Source of the DNA: JBDRGD01 sp043818095
Lineage (GTDB): Bacteria; Chloroflexota; Dehalococcoidia; Dehalococcoidales; RBG-16-60-22
Reading direction: 5' to 3'
Assembly (NCBI GenBank): GCA_043818095.1
Contig: JBDRGD010000023.1
Location: 1-8,935 of the forward strand
Length of the DNA: 8,935 nucleotides
The translations under genes and the position numbers were made by a program. Shown here piece after piece: positions 7,325 through 8,935 of this stretch. Numbering within the stretch: position 1 is the first letter of the stretch; each line of letters starts with the position of its first letter. Below the pieces are notes generated by a model, which had not been told where the DNA came from, did no database searches, and worked only from the letters and a program-made list of their open reading frames with translations.

Positions 7325-8440
7325 ATGAAACCGAAAGAGTTTGACCGGATATTTGACGAGTGCGTAGAGGCCATCCTCAGCGGGAAGGCAACGGCGGCAG
7401 AGTGCCTGCACCGCCATCCGGAGCAGGCTGCCGAACTGAAGCCCCTGCTGGAGACGGTGGCCCAGGTTAACGAGGCGGTGAGCATGACCCCGCGGACGGC
7501 ATTCCGCGAGACGGCCCGGCAGGAGTTTCAGACGGCAATCCGCGATATGGACCGGGGGAAGCAGCCCGCCCGCTGGTTCCCCGTCTGGCGCCCGCAGTGG
7601 GCAGTGGTGCCGATTTCCCTGCTGGTGCTGTTCCTGGTGGGTGGGGGCACGGTTGCTGCAGCCTCGGGCAGCATGCCGGATCAGCCGCTCTACCCGGTGA
7701 AGCTGGCGACGGAGACCGTCCGGGTAACCCTCACCCCTTCCGACATCGGCAAGGCAGAGCTTTACGCTACCCTGGTGGACGAGAGAATCGACGAGATTGA
7801 GCGGATGGCGGAGGAAGGGAAGACGGATAAAGTGGAGGCCACCACCCGGCTGCTCAGCGAGCAACTGGTGGCGATGTCGGAACTGGCGACAGCCTCCGTG
7901 GCCGTCACGATGCTAGCACCATCGCCGGTTCCCGCCGCGGCTCCCGCACCTGAGCCCGCGCCGGCCCCCGCACTTACGGAGGAGGCTCCGCGGGCGATGA
8001 AGGCTCTTTCCGAACCTGTGATTGAAGCACCGCAGGAGCCTGCCTATGAAGCGCCTCGGAAACAGGCTGCTCCCCCGGAAACTGAAGCACCGCGTATGGC
8101 GCAACGGCAGGGTCCGGGACCAGCCGTGGAAATTGCGCCGGAGCCGGCGGGAAGACCCGGGGTAACCATCCAGTCTCCCGGGACGCCGGAAAGCCAGGCG
8201 CCGTTAACCGCGGAAAGTTCCGGGGAAGATGAATCCCGGAGTGACCGGGAAAAAGCCGACCGCGAAGCCCGGTTGAGGGCGCAGCTGGCAGAGAAAGCCG
8301 CCGCCAACCGGGAAAGGCTGCAAGAAGTGCTCCAGAAAGCGCCCGGAGATGTGAGGTCCTCGGTAGAAAAGGCGGTGGAGGTCACCGAGGATGGTTACCG
8401 GCGGGCGCTGGAGTCCTGGGATAACAAGGGCCGGGATTAA
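7325..8440 (+). CDS. Membrane-anchored DUF5667-domain protein, putative sigma-factor regulator
   Basis: This protein has 371 residues. The cytoplasmic N-terminus (1-90) holds a helical segment with AAECLHRHPEQAAELKPLLE (24-43), a pattern seen in Chloroflexota proteins that sit beside ECF sigma factors. One membrane helix spans about 92-114. Directly outside it lies the DUF5667 region (about 115-190), marked by SMPDQPLYPVKLATETVRV and YATLVDERIDEIERM. A Pro/Ala/Glu-rich segment (about 197-300) carries degenerate EAPR repeats, and a highly charged helix (about 303-365) ends the protein. The classic zinc anti-sigma motif HxxxCxxC is absent. The ATG lies 4 bases after the sigma stop with only a weak AGGTTAAG site, so translational coupling is likely. 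The position suggests it sequesters or releases the sigma factor according to an external or envelope signal. This is inference; an envelope structural role cannot be excluded. Confidence 0.87.
   Translation: MKPKEFDRIFDECVEAILSGKATAAECLHRHPEQAAELKPLLETVAQVNEAVSMTPRTAFRETARQEFQTAIRDMDRGKQPARWFPVWRPQWAVVPISLLVLFLVGGGTVAAASGSMPDQPLYPVKLATETVRVTLTPSDIGKAELYATLVDERIDEIERMAEEGKTDKVEATTRLLSEQLVAMSELATASVAVTMLAPSPVPAAAPAPEPAPAPALTEEAPRAMKALSEPVIEAPQEPAYEAPRKQAAPPETEAPRMAQRQGPGPAVEIAPEPAGRPGVTIQSPGTPESQAPLTAESSGEDESRSDREKADREARLRAQLAEKAAANRERLQEVLQKAPGDVRSSVEKAVEVTEDGYRRALESWDNKGRD
7982..8095 (+). repeat. Degenerate EAPR repeats inside the DUF5667 protein
   Basis: The tetrapeptides EAPR, EAPQ, EAPR and EAPR start at residues 220, 234, 242 and 254, within a Pro/Ala-rich extracytoplasmic segment. 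Spacing is irregular (14, 8 and 12 residues), so this is a low-complexity linker more than a strict tandem repeat. Confidence 0.5.
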
Positions 8441-8733
8441 TATCGCGCAGTAGCATCGGTCTTTTCCTCTTCACCCGGCCTTGATGCCGCGTAACTTTCC
8501 CCCGAAATGTCACAATTCCGTAATTATTCCTTCGCGGATTTTATGACTATTTTATTCCCTGATGGGTAGAGTATATATAGGTAAGGCGTCGTTGAGATGG
8601 GAGAACAGCCACGAGGTGCCTGAATCAGAGTATCTTAGAGCAGGTGAAAGTTCATTCTTTGCCAGTGTATCTCGTATTTTGCTATCTTGCGGGCGATTTT
8701 ATCGTTATATAAGTAGAAGCAAAGGAGGGAAAT
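8441..8733. other. Noncoding interval before the SIMPL lipoprotein gene
   Basis: This stretch of 293 bases holds no supported gene. The second half is AT-rich and contains TATATA at 8572-8577 and 8706-8711, but I find no -35 box at the right distance. A weak GCATC/GATGC pairing (8454-8458 with 8483-8487) has a loop too long for a terminator and no T-run. The lipoprotein promoter is probably here but is not placed. Confidence 0.4.
8722..8729 (+). promoter_or_regulatory. Strong ribosome binding site of the SIMPL lipoprotein gene
   Basis: AAGGAGGG is a near-perfect complement of the 16S rRNA 3' end and lies 4-5 bases before ATG 8734. It is the best ribosome site in the window and fixes this start over the overlapping reading frame that begins at 8562. 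Confidence 0.85.
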
Positions 8734-8935
8734 ATGAAAAAGTTTGCATGGCTTGCGGCAGGTCTGGTGGCGGTGGTAGCTATTGTCGGACTGGCGGGCT
8801 GCGCCGGGGGCACCACGCTGGGCACGGGCGCCATAGGGATAAACCTGAACAGTCAGCAGGAAGGTATCTGGGTTAACGGTACCGGCAAGGTCTCCGCCGT
8901 TCCGGATATCGCCATCGTGAGCCTGGGCGTGGAAG
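8734..8935 (+). CDS. SIMPL-domain (DUF541) lipoprotein, N-terminal part (cut by window edge)
   Basis: The first 67 residues are visible. MKK is followed by a hydrophobic signal (about 4-20) and the lipobox LAGC, with Cys23 as the predicted lipidation site, so the protein should be exported and tethered to the outer face of the membrane. After a short Gly/Thr-rich linker, the start of the SIMPL domain is clear: IWVNGTGKVSAVPDIAIVSLGVE (44-66), the family's first strand pair with its typical GxGxVxxxPD pattern. SIMPL/DUF541 proteins are periplasmic or surface proteins, some linked to oxidative stress, with unknown biochemistry. It lies 293 bases after the DUF5667 gene and has its own strong ribosome site, so it is probably a separate transcript. 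Whether the neighbouring sigma factor controls it is unknown. Confidence 0.85.
   Translation, partial: MKKFAWLAAGLVAVVAIVGLAGCAGGTTLGTGAIGINLNSQQEGIWVNGTGKVSAVPDIAIVSLGVE

Noticed and set aside
8454..8487. Possible terminator after the DUF5667 gene
   Set aside because: Only a 5-bp stem with a loop of about 24 bases and no T-run; too weak to call.
8562..8876. A 104-codon plus-strand open frame running into the SIMPL lipoprotein gene
   Set aside because: It overlaps the lipoprotein start in another frame, lacks a good ribosome site, and becomes Gly/Arg-rich where the real signal peptide is encoded. A small leader peptide in its first half cannot be excluded, but nothing supports it.

Overview
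The window is about 60% GC and densely coded, with no tRNA, rRNA, transposase, CRISPR array or phage gene that I can see. Gene content and motif style suggest a chromosomal segment of a Chloroflexota bacterium, probably Dehalococcoidia-like. The basis is an RNase J next to an FtsK/SpoIIIE translocase, a sigma factor paired with a DUF5667 membrane protein, and a SIMPL-domain lipoprotein. The lineage is an inference from remembered gene neighbourhoods, not from a search.

Layout. (i) Positions 1-4477, minus strand: a tight three-gene unit, family-4 uracil-DNA glycosylase -> RNase J -> FtsK/SpoIIIE. The first two genes overlap by 4 bases (ATGA) and the second pair is 4 bases apart. FtsK is split by a one-base frameshift in a G/C homopolymer near 881-885, and its C-terminal end lies outside the window. 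(ii) Positions 4478-4656: a compact divergent control region with two good sigma70-type promoters back to back and an inverted repeat between them. The minus promoter sits so that the longer reading of the glycosylase gene would not be transcribed, so I place its start at 4477. (iii) Positions 4657-6016, plus strand: a small single-pass membrane protein of unknown function followed by a histone-deacetylase-fold enzyme that seems to lack the usual catalytic tyrosine. (iv) Positions 6009-6608, minus strand: a RimI-like GNAT acetyltransferase, tail to tail with the deacetylase and overlapping it by 8 bases. (v) Positions 6787-8440, plus strand: an ECF-like sigma factor and, 4 bases later, a membrane-anchored DUF5667 protein with a Pro/Ala-rich segment and a charged helical tail, probably its regulatory partner. 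(vi) Positions 8441-8733: 293 noncoding bases, AT-rich in the second half, with no convincing promoter or terminator. (vii) Position 8734 to the window edge: the start of a SIMPL (DUF541) lipoprotein.

How the genes fit together. The minus-strand unit mixes housekeeping roles: uracil repair, RNA turnover and maturation, and chromosome segregation. The sigma/DUF5667 pair looks like a membrane-linked transcription switch. I found no clear new defence or mobile system. The most unusual points are residue-level departures in three otherwise recognisable enzymes (RNase J motif C, a glycosylase Fe-S ligand, the deacetylase catalytic Tyr), a possible sliding-clamp-binding tail on the glycosylase, the FtsK frameshift, and the dyad between the divergent promoters.
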